A stretch of DNA of 64,000 nt, from NCBI GenBank assembly GCA_000719695.1, contig JOHN01000008.1, positions 104,133 to 168,132 of the forward strand, read 5' to 3'. The notes under the pieces were generated by a model. It saw nothing but the letters and a program-made list of their open reading frames with translations. It had not been told where the DNA came from and searched no databases. A program made the position numbers and the translations under genes. Below are positions 10,500 to 19,695 of the stretch, in pieces. Position 1 is the first letter of the stretch; each line of letters starts with the position of its first letter. This stretch comes from Streptomyces sp. NRRL F-6131. GTDB lineage: Bacteria; Actinomycetota; Actinomycetes; Streptomycetales; Streptomycetaceae.

Positions 10500-12347
10500 T
10501 CAGGGGGCGTACAGCTCCTCGATGTCCGTCGCGTAGTACTCGACGATCGCCGTCCGCCGCAGCTTCAGCGAGGGCGTCACGAGTCCCTGCTCCACCCCGA
10601 ACTCCCGCGGCAGCAGTCGGAAGGCGCGGATCGACTCGGCCCGCGAGACGGCGGTGTTGGCCGCCGCGACCGCCCGCTGGACCTCCGCGTGCAGGTCCTC
10701 GTCGGTGAGCACCGCCCACGGGTCCGCCTGTCCGCGCCCGCGCCGCTTGAGCCAGTGCGCCAGCGCGGCCGGGTCGAGCGTGATCAGCGCGGCCACGTAC
10801 GGACGGTCGTCGCCGACCACCAGGCACTGCGAGACCAGCGGGTGGGACTCCACCCGGACCTCCAGCGCGGCGGGCGCGAGGTTCTTGCCGCTGCTGGTGA
10901 CGATGACGTCCTTCTTGCGGCCGGTGATGGTCAGGTAGCCGTCCTCGTCCAGGCTGCCGAGGTCTCCGGTGCCGAACCAGCCCTCGAAGAGCGATTCGGC
11001 GGTGCAGCGAGGGTGGTTGAGGTAGCCGCCGAAGACGCCGGGGCCGCGCACCCACACCTCGCCGTCGTCGGCGATCGCCACGGTCGTGCCGGGCACCGGC
11101 CGCCCGACCGTGCCGATCTTCGACCGTCCGGGCGGGTTGCCGGTGATCGCGGCCGAGGTCTCGGTGAGCCCGTAGCCCTCGTACAGCTGGAAGCCGATCC
11201 CGGCGAAGAAGAGGCCGAGTTCGCGGTCGAGCGTCGAGCCGCCGCACATCAGCGTTCGGACCCGGCCGCCGAAGACGGCCCGCAGCCGCTGGTAGACCGT
11301 GCGTTCGTAGGCGAGGTGGCGCAGTCGCAGCGCGGTGCCTGGGCCCGGTCCCCGGCCGAAGGCGCGCTGTTCGCGGGCGGCGGCCCAGTCGACGGCCACC
11401 TGCCGGGCCTGTTCGAGGAGTTCCCCGCGCCCGGCCTCCTCGGCCGCGCGCCGGGCCTGCTGGAACACCTTGTCCAGGACGTAGGGGACGACGAGCAGGA
11501 AGGTCGGGCGCAGGGCGGCGAGCGCGGGCAGCAGCGCGTCGGTGGACACCTCGGAGACGTGGCCGAGCCGGAAGCCGCCGCGCAACGAGGCGATCTGCAC
11601 CATCCGCCCGTAGACGTGCGCCAGCGGAAGGAAGAGGACCGTGCACGGCTGGTGGCCGCCGGTGTCGCGGATCGCGTCCCCCCAGCCGTCGAGCTGCGAG
11701 TCGGCCGCGGCGGCCAGCGCGCCGTGGGTGATCAGGCAGCCCTTGGGGCGGCCGGTGGTGCCGGAGGTGTAGACGACGGTGGCGATGGTGTCGGCGGTGA
11801 CGCCGAGCCGTTGCCGGTGGACGAGGGAGTCCGGCACCCCGCGGCCGTCCTCGACGATCGCCGCGACGCAGTCCCGGTCCAGCTGCCAGATGCCGGTCAG
11901 GTCGGGTAACGCGTCGCAGACCGCGCCGACGGTCATCGCGTGGTCCTCGTCCTCGACCAGGCAGGCCACCGCCTGGGTCTCGGCGAGGATCCAGCGGACC
12001 TGCTCGGCGGCCGCCGTGGGGTAGACGGGGACGGAGATGGCGCCGATCGACCAGAGCGCGTAGTCGAACAGCGTCCACTCGTAGCGGGTGCGGGACATCA
12101 GCGCGACCCGGTCGCCGTAGCGCACGCCCCGGGTGAGGAGGCCCTTGGCGAGGGCGAGCACCTCGTCGCGGAAGTCGGCGGCGGTGACGTCCTGCCACGC
12201 GTCCCCGTCGGCGGAGCAGCGGGTGCGGTCGGCGCGGCGGGTCAGCTGGACCAGGCCGGGGGAGCGTTCCGCGGTGTCGTAGAGCGAGTCGGCCAGCCCG
12301 CCGGCGGCCGGACCGCCGGCCGGGGCGGGGGTGGTGAACTCGCGCAC
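10500..12347 (-). CDS. Long-chain fatty-acid--CoA ligase (AMP-forming)
   Basis: 615-residue adenylate-forming enzyme that would activate fatty acids to acyl-CoA. Signature motifs: YTSGTTGRPKG (P-loop, about residue 196), FLPLAHVYGRM, YEGYGLTETSA (about 380), WFGTGDLG and ITGRKKDVIVTSSGKN near 470, the hinge and catalytic-loop region typical of FadD15-like long-chain ligases. The start is GTG after GGGGGG. It is monocistronic by spacing. Acyl-chain preference cannot be read from the sequence. Confidence 0.92.
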   Translation of the reverse strand: MREFTTPAPAGGPAAGGLADSLYDTAERSPGLVQLTRRADRTRCSADGDAWQDVTAADFRDEVLALAKGLLTRGVRYGDRVALMSRTRYEWTLFDYALWSIGAISVPVYPTAAAEQVRWILAETQAVACLVEDEDHAMTVGAVCDALPDLTGIWQLDRDCVAAIVEDGRGVPDSLVHRQRLGVTADTIATVVYTSGTTGRPKGCLITHGALAAAADSQLDGWGDAIRDTGGHQPCTVLFLPLAHVYGRMVQIASLRGGFRLGHVSEVSTDALLPALAALRPTFLLVVPYVLDKVFQQARRAAEEAGRGELLEQARQVAVDWAAAREQRAFGRGPGPGTALRLRHLAYERTVYQRLRAVFGGRVRTLMCGGSTLDRELGLFFAGIGFQLYEGYGLTETSAAITGNPPGRSKIGTVGRPVPGTTVAIADDGEVWVRGPGVFGGYLNHPRCTAESLFEGWFGTGDLGSLDEDGYLTITGRKKDVIVTSSGKNLAPAALEVRVESHPLVSQCLVVGDDRPYVAALITLDPAALAHWLKRRGRGQADPWAVLTDEDLHAEVQRAVAAANTAVSRAESIRAFRLLPREFGVEQGLVTPSLKLRRTAIVEYYATDIEELYAP

Positions 12348-12869
12348 GATCCCCCCGATCCGTCCTGCAGGTGCAGCGAAACTATCGGATTGCTTGCCGA
12401 CTGCCCAGGGTTGTGACCGTGACGCGACGAGATCGGCACCGACCCGTGCGGAAAGTGTCGTGGAGTCGTCACGAGCGTCGTACGGCTGTGCGGAACCGGT
12501 GATTGCGGCGGCGATCCGGACACGATCCGGTCCGGTGCGACGAGAGGGTGGGTTCGACCCTCGAACGAGTGGTCAGGGCGTAGTAGAGTCTCGCAGACCC
12601 ACGGCCGGGGCCCCCGGCCGAACCACGGAACCGCCCTCGGCCGGCACTTGGTCCGTACCAAGTCGACACCGCGTCGACCCCGTACCAAGCCGACCCGTTA
12701 CCGAGCCGACCCCGTACCAAGCCCCCGACCCGTACCGAGCCGACTCCGTCCGTGCCGTCCCGGCCAAGCCCGAACCCGGCCACCCCCGAACCCGGCCGCC
12801 CCTGCAACCTCTGCAACCCGGCCCCCCCCGCACCCCGTCCGCGCCTGGCACTTCCCGACCGAGGACTCC
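12348..12869. other. Divergent intergenic region with CCGTACC repeats
   Basis: 522 bp between the divergent acyl-CoA ligase and cvnA, with no convincing gene. At 12652-12745 the word CCGTACCAAG or CCGTACCGAG, usually followed by CCGAC, occurs about five times at 16-30 bp spacing. The promoters of both neighbours must lie here. Confidence 0.5.
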
Positions 12870-15800
12870 ATGCGTCTGCGCAGCAGCTCGATCCGCGCGA
12901 AGATCATCGCGCTGCTCCTGGTGCCCATCGTGGCCCTCACCGCCCTCTGGGCGTACGCGACGCTCGCCACCACCGGCGATGTCTGGAGCCGCCTGGACGT
13001 CAGCCGGACGTACAAGGAGTTCGGCACCCCCGTCGACCAGTACGCGCACGACCTGCAGAGCGAGCGCCGGGCCGCCGTCCGGCGGCTCGCCGACCCGGCC
13101 TCGCGCGCCGCCCGGGACGCCTTCGAGCAGGCCCGCGCCGCCACCGACCACGACCTGGCCGTGCTGCAGCAGAAGAAGGACACCGAGGGCGGCCGGCTCG
13201 ACGAGGCCCAGCGCGGCCGCTACCTGCAGATCCTCGCCGCCGCCGACCAGCTCGCGCCGCTGCGCTCCCAGATCGGCCGGGCCGCGCTCAACTGGGAGTT
13301 CGCGCTCGGCCAGTACACCGACCTGATCAAGCCCACCTTCGGCTTCCGGTCGGCCTTCGTCGCCCGCCAGAGCGGACAACTCCCGCGGCAGGGCACGATC
13401 CTGATCGAGCTGGTGCGCGCCCGCGAGTACCTCGCCCAGGAGGACGCGGCGATGGAGGGGCTGCGCAGCGCGCCCGGCCGGCCGACCTCCGAGCAGTACC
13501 AGGTCGCGCTGGACGCCCTGCACAACCAGCAGGCGCTGTTCACCGTCTACATCGCCGAGCTGGACCCGGTCGACCAGGCCGACTACATCGCCCTGCGCGG
13601 CGGCGAGGCCTGGGCCGCGCTCGCCCGGGCCGAGGCGGACTTCGTCGGCGCGGGCGGCCCCGAGCGGGTGGTGCAGGCGATCAACGGCGACGCCTGGCGG
13701 GAGACCGCCGACCGCGCCCTCGACGACCTCGCGGCGATCAACGCCCGGCTGGCCGGCACCATCGACGACCGCGACCACGCGTACGCGATCGGACTGCTCT
13801 GGCGCGGCGGCATCGCCGGTGTGATCGGCCTGGTCGCCGTGGTGCTCTCGGTCCTCATCTCCTACCGGATCGGGCGCGGCCTGGTCCGTCAGCTGATCGG
13901 CCTGCGCAACGCCGCCAACGAGCTGGCCGGCACCCGGCTGCCCTCGGTCATGCTCCGGCTGCGCAAGGGCGAGTCGGTGGACGTCGCCGCCGAGGCCCCC
14001 GAGCTGGACTTCGGCCACGCCGAGATCGGCCAGGTCGGCCGCGCGATCAACGCCGTGCAGCGGGCCGCCGTCGAGGCCGCCGTCGAACAGGCCGAACTGC
14101 GGCGCGGCGTCTCGGCCGTCTTCGTCAACCTGGCCCGCCGCAGCCAGGTGCTGCTGCACCGCCAGCTGACCCTGCTCGACACCATGGAACGACGCACCGA
14201 GGACCCGACGGAGCTCGAGGACCTCTTCAAGGTCGACCACCTCACCACCCGCATGCGCCGCCACGCGGAGGGCCTGATCATCCTCGCCGGCGGCTCGCCC
14301 GGCCGGGCCTGGCGCAAGCCGGTGCGGATGGTGGACGTGGTCCGCGCGGCGGTCGGCGAGGTCGAGGACTACGCCCGGGTCATCGTCCGGCCGTTCCCCG
14401 GCACCGGGCTGCTCGGCAGCGCGGTCGCGGACGTCACCCACCTGATCGCCGAACTGGTCGAGAACGCCGCGGTGTTCTCCCCGCCCAGCACCCAGGTCAC
14501 CGTCCAGGGCGAGGTGGTGGCGCACGGCTTCGCGCTGGAGATCGACGACCGCGGGCTCGGACTGAGCGAGCAGGCGCTCGCCGACATCAACGAACGCCTC
14601 GCGGTGGAGCAGGAGTTCGACCTCGCCGACACCGACCGGCTGGGCCTGTTCGTGGTCAGCCGGCTGGCCCGGCGGCACGGCATCCGGGTGCACCTGCGGC
14701 CCTCCCCGTACGGGGGGACGACAGCCGTGGTGCTCATCCCGCGCGAGCTGCTGGCAGAGGCGCCGGACGGGCTCCCGGAGCCTCCCGCGGCCGGGGGTGC
14801 GGCATCGGGCGCGGACGCGGCCGGGGCACGGCGGGCCGCCGCGGGGCGGCGCGCGCAGCGCGACCTCGTCGCGGTGCCCGCGCTCGACGAGGACGGTCCG
14901 CACGTCGACTCCCGTGGCGAGAGCGGTCCGGGCGGCGCCGGGGGCACGCTCAAGGGCGTGAACGGGGCCGGCGGTCGCCACCGGATCAGCGGCGGGCCGC
15001 GACCCTCGGCGCCCGAACCGGCCCGGACGCCGGGCGGCCTGCCGCGCCGGTCCCGCGGCAACGGCGGGCCGGTGCTGGTCACGGCTTCCGCCGACGACGC
15101 GGGAGGCCCCGGCACCGGACGGCACCGCCGTGCGGAGGCGGCGGAAGCGGCGCGGGCAGCCGGGACGGCCACGGCGGCGGTCGTGGACGCGGCCTGGAAC
15201 GCAGCCGGGGACGCGGTCGCGGGAACGTCCGACGGTCGGGCGGTGCGCGACGCCGCGCCCTCGCCGGAGGCCGCGTCCGCCGGCGGTGCCGCGACCACGC
15301 GGCCGACGGCGCCGGGAGCGCCGGGAACGTCGGGCGCACCGGTGACGGCGAACGCGCTGCCGCGCCGGGTCCGGCAGGCGAGCCTCGCCCCGCAGTTGCG
15401 CGAGCGTGCGGCGGAGAGCGCCGGCCGGTCCGGCGCTGCCCACGGCGACGGTGCGGGCGAGCCGGTGCGCGAGCGTTCGCCCGAGGAGGCCCGGGCCGCC
15501 TTCAGTTCGTTCCAGCGCGGCTTCACCCGGGGTCGGGGTGCCGCCGTCGTCCCGCCGGCGAAGCCCGCGGCGACATCCGCGGCGAAGTCCGGTCCGAGGT
15601 CCGGACCCGCGTCCGGACCGGCGTCCGCGCCCGGTCAGCAGTCGTCGCCGGACCCGGAGCGCCGTGCGCTCGCCCCGGCACCCGCGCCGGCGGCCCTGAC
15701 CGGCCCCTCCGGGGGCGAACCGGCACCGCTGGCCCGCCGCGCGCCCGTCCCGCCGCCGATCAGGTTCGTCCGGCCCCCGCACCTCGTGGCGGAACCGGGT

Positions 15801-15968
15801 GCACCCCTCGGTCCGTTGTCCGACGGGCCGTCCGAAGGCACCGTGTCACCCGCAGGACCCGTAACACCCGCTCCACCTGCTTCACCAGAACGACCCGTAC
15901 GACCCGTACGACCGGTACCACTCGTACGACCCGCACCACCCGCTCCAGCGGAAGGAACAGATTCATGA
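12870..15968 (+). CDS. cvnA: CvnA, conservon sensor histidine kinase-like protein
   Basis: 1032-residue membrane protein, first gene of a conservon. It has an N-terminal TM segment (about 12-32), an extracellular helical sensing region of the nitrate/nitrite-sensing (NIT) type, a second TM (about 310-330), a HAMP-like region, and a HATPase domain with N box ELVENAAVFSPP, G1 DDRGLGLS and G2 DRLGLFVVSRLA. About 400 C-terminal residues are Ala/Pro/Gly/Arg-rich and probably disordered, ending in Pro-Val-Arg repeats. In conservons CvnA works with CvnB, CvnC and the GTPase CvnD as a membrane-linked complex. The ATG at 12870 follows GAGG; the open frame extends upstream without a better start. The stop overlaps the cvnB start (ATGA). 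Confidence 0.93.
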   Translation: MRLRSSSIRAKIIALLLVPIVALTALWAYATLATTGDVWSRLDVSRTYKEFGTPVDQYAHDLQSERRAAVRRLADPASRAARDAFEQARAATDHDLAVLQQKKDTEGGRLDEAQRGRYLQILAAADQLAPLRSQIGRAALNWEFALGQYTDLIKPTFGFRSAFVARQSGQLPRQGTILIELVRAREYLAQEDAAMEGLRSAPGRPTSEQYQVALDALHNQQALFTVYIAELDPVDQADYIALRGGEAWAALARAEADFVGAGGPERVVQAINGDAWRETADRALDDLAAINARLAGTIDDRDHAYAIGLLWRGGIAGVIGLVAVVLSVLISYRIGRGLVRQLIGLRNAANELAGTRLPSVMLRLRKGESVDVAAEAPELDFGHAEIGQVGRAINAVQRAAVEAAVEQAELRRGVSAVFVNLARRSQVLLHRQLTLLDTMERRTEDPTELEDLFKVDHLTTRMRRHAEGLIILAGGSPGRAWRKPVRMVDVVRAAVGEVEDYARVIVRPFPGTGLLGSAVADVTHLIAELVENAAVFSPPSTQVTVQGEVVAHGFALEIDDRGLGLSEQALADINERLAVEQEFDLADTDRLGLFVVSRLARRHGIRVHLRPSPYGGTTAVVLIPRELLAEAPDGLPEPPAAGGAASGADAAGARRAAAGRRAQRDLVAVPALDEDGPHVDSRGESGPGGAGGTLKGVNGAGGRHRISGGPRPSAPEPARTPGGLPRRSRGNGGPVLVTASADDAGGPGTGRHRRAEAAEAARAAGTATAAVVDAAWNAAGDAVAGTSDGRAVRDAAPSPEAASAGGAATTRPTAPGAPGTSGAPVTANALPRRVRQASLAPQLRERAAESAGRSGAAHGDGAGEPVRERSPEEARAAFSSFQRGFTRGRGAAVVPPAKPAATSAAKSGPRSGPASGPASAPGQQSSPDPERRALAPAPAPAALTGPSGGEPAPLARRAPVPPPIRFVRPPHLVAEPGAPLGPLSDGPSEGTVSPAGPVTPAPPASPERPVRPVRPVPLVRPAPPAPAEGTDS

Positions 15969-16384
15969 CCACTTCGACGCAGTCGGCCGGAGACCTCAAC
16001 TGGCTCCTGGACGACCTGGTGGGACGCGTGGCCGCCCTGCGGCACGCGGTGATCCTCTCCAGCGACGGCCTGGCCACCGGCGCCTCCCGCGACCTCGACC
16101 GGGAGGACGCCGAGCACCTGGCCGCCGTCGCGGCCGGCTTCCACAGCCTGGCGAAGGGCGCCGGCGGACACTTCAAGGTCGGCGGCGTGCGCCAGACCAT
16201 GGTCGAGCTGGACGAGGCCTTCCTCTTCATCACCGCGGCCGGGGACGGCAGCTGCCTGGCGGTGCTGAGCGAGGCCGAGGCCGACATCGGCCAGATCGCC
16301 TACGAGATGGCCCTGCTGGTCAAGCGGGTCGGCGAGCACCTGGCCGCCGAACCGCGCGCCGACGTGGCCCCGCCGGGGAGATGA
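15965..16384 (+). CDS. cvnB: CvnB, roadblock/LC7 domain protein
   Basis: 139-residue roadblock/LC7 protein. LNWLLDDLVGRVAALRHAVILSSDGLATG is followed by the alpha/beta core ending in AEADIGQIAYEMALLVKRVG. Such proteins act as GTPase-activating or scaffold partners for small GTPases, here CvnD. It overlaps cvnA and cvnC by 4 nt each (ATGA), so the three are translationally coupled. Length is typical. Confidence 0.95.
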   Translation: MTTSTQSAGDLNWLLDDLVGRVAALRHAVILSSDGLATGASRDLDREDAEHLAAVAAGFHSLAKGAGGHFKVGGVRQTMVELDEAFLFITAAGDGSCLAVLSEAEADIGQIAYEMALLVKRVGEHLAAEPRADVAPPGR

Positions 16385-17007
16385 GCGGTCCGATGGCGGA
16401 CGAGGAGCCGACACCGTTGCCGCGCGACCCGGGGACGGAGGAGCGCGAGCCGGGCGGCGGTGAGCCCGACGGTCGTGAGCCCGCCGGTCGTGAGGCCGAC
16501 GGGCTCGAACCGGGCGGTCGCGGGCCGGAGCGCCGTGGGCCCGACGGTCCTGCGGCCGAGGGCGGCCGGGACGGGGAGGACGGGGAGGACCCCGAACTCG
16601 ACCTGTTCCGGCCGCGGACCCCGGTCGACGACCGCTGGTTCGACGACGACGCGGGCCCGGTGGTGCGTCTCTACTCGATGACCCGCGGCCGGGCCAGGCC
16701 GGTCGAGGACGGCCTGTTCGACCTGATCTCGCTGATCACCGCCAAGGCCCCCGGGCCGGTCGCGGCGACCGTGCCCGCCCATGTGCTCGACCCGGAGCAC
16801 CAGACCATCCTGGCCTGGTGCCGCCGGGAGCCGATCTCCGTGGCCGAGCTCGGCTCCTACACCGACCTGCCGGTCAGTGTCGTGCGGGTCCTGCTCGGCG
16901 ACCTCTACGACGCCGAGCTGATCAGCGTCACCCGACCCGTTCCGCTCGCCGAGCTGCCGGACGAGCGCCTGCTGCGAGACGTGATCAATGGACTCCGTGC
17001 GCTCTGA
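16381..17007 (+). CDS. cvnC: CvnC, DUF742 protein
   Basis: 208-residue conservon protein. The first 75 residues are an acidic, Gly/Pro/Glu/Arg repeat-rich arm. The DUF742 domain follows: VVRLYSMTRGRARP, then a winged-helix-like part with LDPEHQTILAWCRREPISVAELGSYTDLPVSVVRVLLGDL. It probably links the kinase-like protein to the GTPase. The final codons overlap cvnD by 20 nt. Confidence 0.93.
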   Translation: MSGPMADEEPTPLPRDPGTEEREPGGGEPDGREPAGREADGLEPGGRGPERRGPDGPAAEGGRDGEDGEDPELDLFRPRTPVDDRWFDDDAGPVVRLYSMTRGRARPVEDGLFDLISLITAKAPGPVAATVPAHVLDPEHQTILAWCRREPISVAELGSYTDLPVSVVRVLLGDLYDAELISVTRPVPLAELPDERLLRDVINGLRAL

Positions 17008-17686
17008 CCCCCACGCCCCCGCCGTCGCCCCGGCCCCCGCGCACGACCGCGTCGGCGAGCGGACCGACCGGTGGACCGACGAGCGGACCGACGAGCGGTC
17101 GGGCGATCCGCGTTGGCGCGGTGGCCCGGCGGTCGCCGTGAAGATCCTGGTCGCGGGCGGCTTCGGGGCGGGCAAGACCACCCTGGTCGGCTCGGTCAGC
17201 GAGATCCGTCCGCTGCGCACCGAGGAGGAGCTCAGCGAACTGGGCCGCCCGGTGGACGACACCGCGGGCGTGGAGGCCAAGCGCACCACCACGGTCGCCA
17301 TGGACTTCGGCCGGATCGACCTGCGGCCCGGGCTGGCCCTCTACCTCTTCGGCACACCCGGCCAGGACCGGTTCTGGTTCGTCTGGGACGAGCTGGCGCG
17401 GGGCGCGCTCGGCGCGGTGGTGCTGGCCGACACCCGGCGACTGGCGGACTGCTTCCCCTCGGTGGACTTCTTCGAGCAGCGGGGCATCCCCTTCCTGGTC
17501 GCGGTGAACTGCTTCGAGGGCAGCGAGCTGTTCTCCCCCGAGGAGGTCAGGGACGCGCTCGACCTGGACCCCGACATCCCGGTGCTGCTCTGCGACGCCC
17601 GCCGCCGCGAGGACGGCAAGGAGCTGTTGGTGGCGCTGGTCGAGCACGCCGCGGCGCGCCGGGGGACGCGCCGGCCCGGAGTCTGA
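16988..17686 (+). CDS. cvnD: CvnD, conservon GTPase
   Basis: 232-residue Ras-like GTPase. After about 45 charged residues come Walker A GGFGAGKTT (57-65), G3 FGTPGQDRFWF and a VNCFEG segment where NKxD would be expected, as is usual in CvnD proteins. Its ATG lies inside the end of cvnC. It completes the cvnABCD cluster. Some relatives carry a longer N-terminal arm; here the arm is DERTDERSGD-like. Confidence 0.95.
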   Translation: MDSVRSDPHAPAVAPAPAHDRVGERTDRWTDERTDERSGDPRWRGGPAVAVKILVAGGFGAGKTTLVGSVSEIRPLRTEEELSELGRPVDDTAGVEAKRTTTVAMDFGRIDLRPGLALYLFGTPGQDRFWFVWDELARGALGAVVLADTRRLADCFPSVDFFEQRGIPFLVAVNCFEGSELFSPEEVRDALDLDPDIPVLLCDARRREDGKELLVALVEHAAARRGTRRPGV

Positions 17687-18011
17687 GACCGGAGCCCGCG
17701 CAGACGGCGGGACCCGGGCGGAGGTACGCGCCGAGGCCCCGCCCGGGCCCCTGCCGAAGCCGCGACCGGCCCGGACCTCTGCCCCGGCCACGACAGGTGG
17801 CGTCTCATCAGGGTGTTCACATGTCGGACGATCCGCGTCGAGCAGGTTGCCTTGACCGGCTCGGCGTGGAAGGCTCTGGGGACGGAGGCCGCCCGGCCCG
17901 TCGCCGGGATGCCTCGAACGTGCCGCGCACCGGGTGTGCGTCCGGTACGCGCCGAAGCGCGGCACAGGACGTGCCGGCGCACCGGGAGACCAGAGGGGGG
18001 AGGGCCGTACC
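17687..18011. other. Gap after the conservon
   Basis: No well-supported gene. A 64-codon open frame from ATG 17821 ends in a GTGA overlap with the leader candidate at 18012, but its third-position GC is clearly lower than that of the neighbours. Confidence 0.4.
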
Positions 18012-18140
18012 GTGATCGTCGAGCAGCGATGTGCCGCAACGGTGTCTGCCCGTGCCTCTGTCGCCATGCCGGACACCCCGGCGCTGACCGTCCGGCGGTA
18101 CATCGACCACGCGCTGATCTGCAGCGCCTGTTGTCGCTGA
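18012..18140 (+). CDS. Possible Cys-rich leader peptide
   Basis: 42-codon open frame from a GTG preceded by a strong purine-rich site (GGGGGGAGGG, 8 bp spacing). An alternative ATG at 18066 gives 24 residues. It ends LTVRRYIDHALICSACCR-stop. The RRxxD...SAxCR pattern and the terminal Cys-Cys-Arg resemble actinobacterial regulatory leader peptides that sense cysteine supply. The next confident gene is a winged-helix regulator 530 bp downstream, so the controlled gene is not obvious. Confidence 0.4.
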   Translation: MIVEQRCAATVSARASVAMPDTPALTVRRYIDHALICSACCR

Positions 18141-18335
18141 CCACGCCACCCGTCGCCAGCCTCGTCACCGTCACCGCCGTTCGCCGCCCCGGGGAGTTCC
18201 CGGCCGGTGCGGACCGTCCGGACCACTCGGACCGGTCCGGCGGACGCTGACGGTCCATCGCACCGTCGACCCGGCAGTACCGGACAGCCGTCCGGTGGTC
18301 CGCCGTCGTCCCTGCCCGCTTCGCGGAGAGCACCA

Positions 18336-18599
18336 GTGAACCTCGCCAGCCCCACCCTCCCCCCGGCCGTCCCCCGCACCCCCGCCGTCGCCACCCGCGC
18401 GGCCCGGGCGCTCGCGGGCGCCGGGACGATGCGGCGCGGTGCGACGTTCACCCGGTCGGACGCCCGTACGGATCGCGCCGCGGACGGCAGACGGGGTCGT
18501 CACCTCGACCTCGAGCCGTTCTGGCCGTCGCGGCAGCCGCACCTGTTCGACCAGACGTGTCCGGGTTCGCCCAGCGCGTCCCGGCACTCCCTCCGCTGA
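18336..18599 (+). CDS. Small hypothetical protein
   Basis: 87 residues from a GTG with GGAGAG 8 bp upstream. The first half is Ala/Pro/Thr-rich and the last third (HLDLEPFWPSRQPHLFDQTC) has a balanced composition that looks like protein. It overlaps nothing else on this strand and precedes the winged-helix regulator. No family recognised; it may be a chance open frame. Confidence 0.35.
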   Translation: MNLASPTLPPAVPRTPAVATRAARALAGAGTMRRGATFTRSDARTDRAADGRRGRHLDLEPFWPSRQPHLFDQTCPGSPSASRHSLR

Positions 18600-18670
18600 C
18601 CTCGGGTCAGTCCACGGCAGCAACGCCCGGTAGACGCGCAGACGACTCCACCCCGTCCGTCACGCGCGAA

Positions 18671-19609
18671 ATGAGCGGCATCATGTCCTCCACCTCCACC
18701 GCCACCCTCCCCCTCCCCGCCGCGACCCCGCACCTGCGCGCGGTCCGCTCCGTCTCCTCGCCCGCCGAACGCTGGCACGGCGGGCCCGTCCCGCAGCGAT
18801 CGGCGACCGGTTCGCCGTCCGGGCCCGCTCAGCAGGGGCCCGCCCAGGCCGGGTTCGGCCAGCCCGTCGCCGCCCGGGCCGCCGGCGCGGCGATCCCGTC
18901 CGTCTCCCCGGTGTCGCCGGCCGCGGCCCCGGTCGTTCCGCCGCTGCCGCCGCAGGCGCTGCTCGCGGCGCTGCCGGAAGGTGCGGCGGTGGTCGCCGCG
19001 CTGCCGCAGGGTTCGCTGCCGCAGGCCCTGCTCGCCCAGTACGGGGCGCAGTTCGGCGGCCCGGCGGGGCAGCCGATGGTCGGCTACCTGGTGCTGGTCC
19101 CGGCCGAGGGCGGCGGCCTCGCCGCGGTGCCGGGCGCCGGGCAGCCGGGCTTTCCGGTCGCGTCGGTGCCGGCTCCGTCTGCCGGTCCGGCCGCTGTCGG
19201 CGTGCCCGCCCCCGGGGTTCCCGGCCAGTCCGTGGTCGGTCCGTCCGTGGTCGGTCCGTCCGTCGTCGGCGTGTCCGCCGTAGGGGCGAGCGGGGCCGCC
19301 GCGCGTCCGGTGCGGCCCGCCGGCCGGGGCATCTCGGTCGACACCGAGCGTCGAAACGCCTACGTGGACGGCCAGTTGCTCGACCTGACCTACCTGGAGT
19401 TCGAGCTGCTCGCCCATCTGACCGAGCACCCGCAGCGGGTGCACACCCGCGACCACCTGGTCTCCGCCGTCTGGGGTTACGGCCACGTCGGCGACGGCCG
19501 CACGGTGGACGTGCACGTGGCCCGGCTGCGCCGCAAGCTCGGAGTCGCTTACCGGGAAAGCATCGTGACGGTCCGTCGGGTCGGCTACAAGTACACCCCG
19601 GTGGCCTGA
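18671..19609 (+). CDS. Winged-helix (OmpR/PhoB-type) regulator without receiver domain
   Basis: 312-residue protein. The C-terminal about 95 residues are a typical OmpR/PhoB DNA-binding domain: ISVDTERRNAYVDGQLLDLT, EFELLAHLTEHPQRVHTRDHLV and a DGRTVDVHVARLRRKLG recognition helix, ending GYKYTPVA. There is no phosphoacceptor receiver domain. Instead the N-terminus is Ala/Pro-rich with a small module (LLAALPEGAAVVAALPQG through MVGYLVLVP) and a SVVGPSVVGPSVVG repeat. An ATG at 18671 and another at 18683 are both possible; neither has a strong ribosome site. Its signal and targets are unknown. Confidence 0.85.
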   Translation: MSGIMSSTSTATLPLPAATPHLRAVRSVSSPAERWHGGPVPQRSATGSPSGPAQQGPAQAGFGQPVAARAAGAAIPSVSPVSPAAAPVVPPLPPQALLAALPEGAAVVAALPQGSLPQALLAQYGAQFGGPAGQPMVGYLVLVPAEGGGLAAVPGAGQPGFPVASVPAPSAGPAAVGVPAPGVPGQSVVGPSVVGPSVVGVSAVGASGAAARPVRPAGRGISVDTERRNAYVDGQLLDLTYLEFELLAHLTEHPQRVHTRDHLVSAVWGYGHVGDGRTVDVHVARLRRKLGVAYRESIVTVRRVGYKYTPVA

Positions 19610-19643
19610 GCGCTCACCGCTTCACGTCTCCTCGATCGGCCGC

Positions 19644-19673
19644 GGGCCGGGCGTTCTCACGAACGCCCGGCCC
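19644..19673. terminator. Bidirectional terminator, 13-bp stem
   Basis: A perfect stem of 19644-19656 with 19661-19673, with a 4-nt loop, lies between the convergent winged-helix and IclR genes. Confidence 0.85.
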
Positions 19674-19695
19674 GTTCGTCGTGTATGACGTCACG

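Noticed and set aside
7863..11909. 1348-codon plus-strand open frame
   Set aside because: It crosses the antisense of three recognisable genes and a terminator; no domain was recognised.
17821..18015. 64-codon frame after cvnD, ending in a GTGA overlap with the leader candidate
   Set aside because: Third-position GC is too low for this genome, there is no ribosome site and no recognisable pattern.
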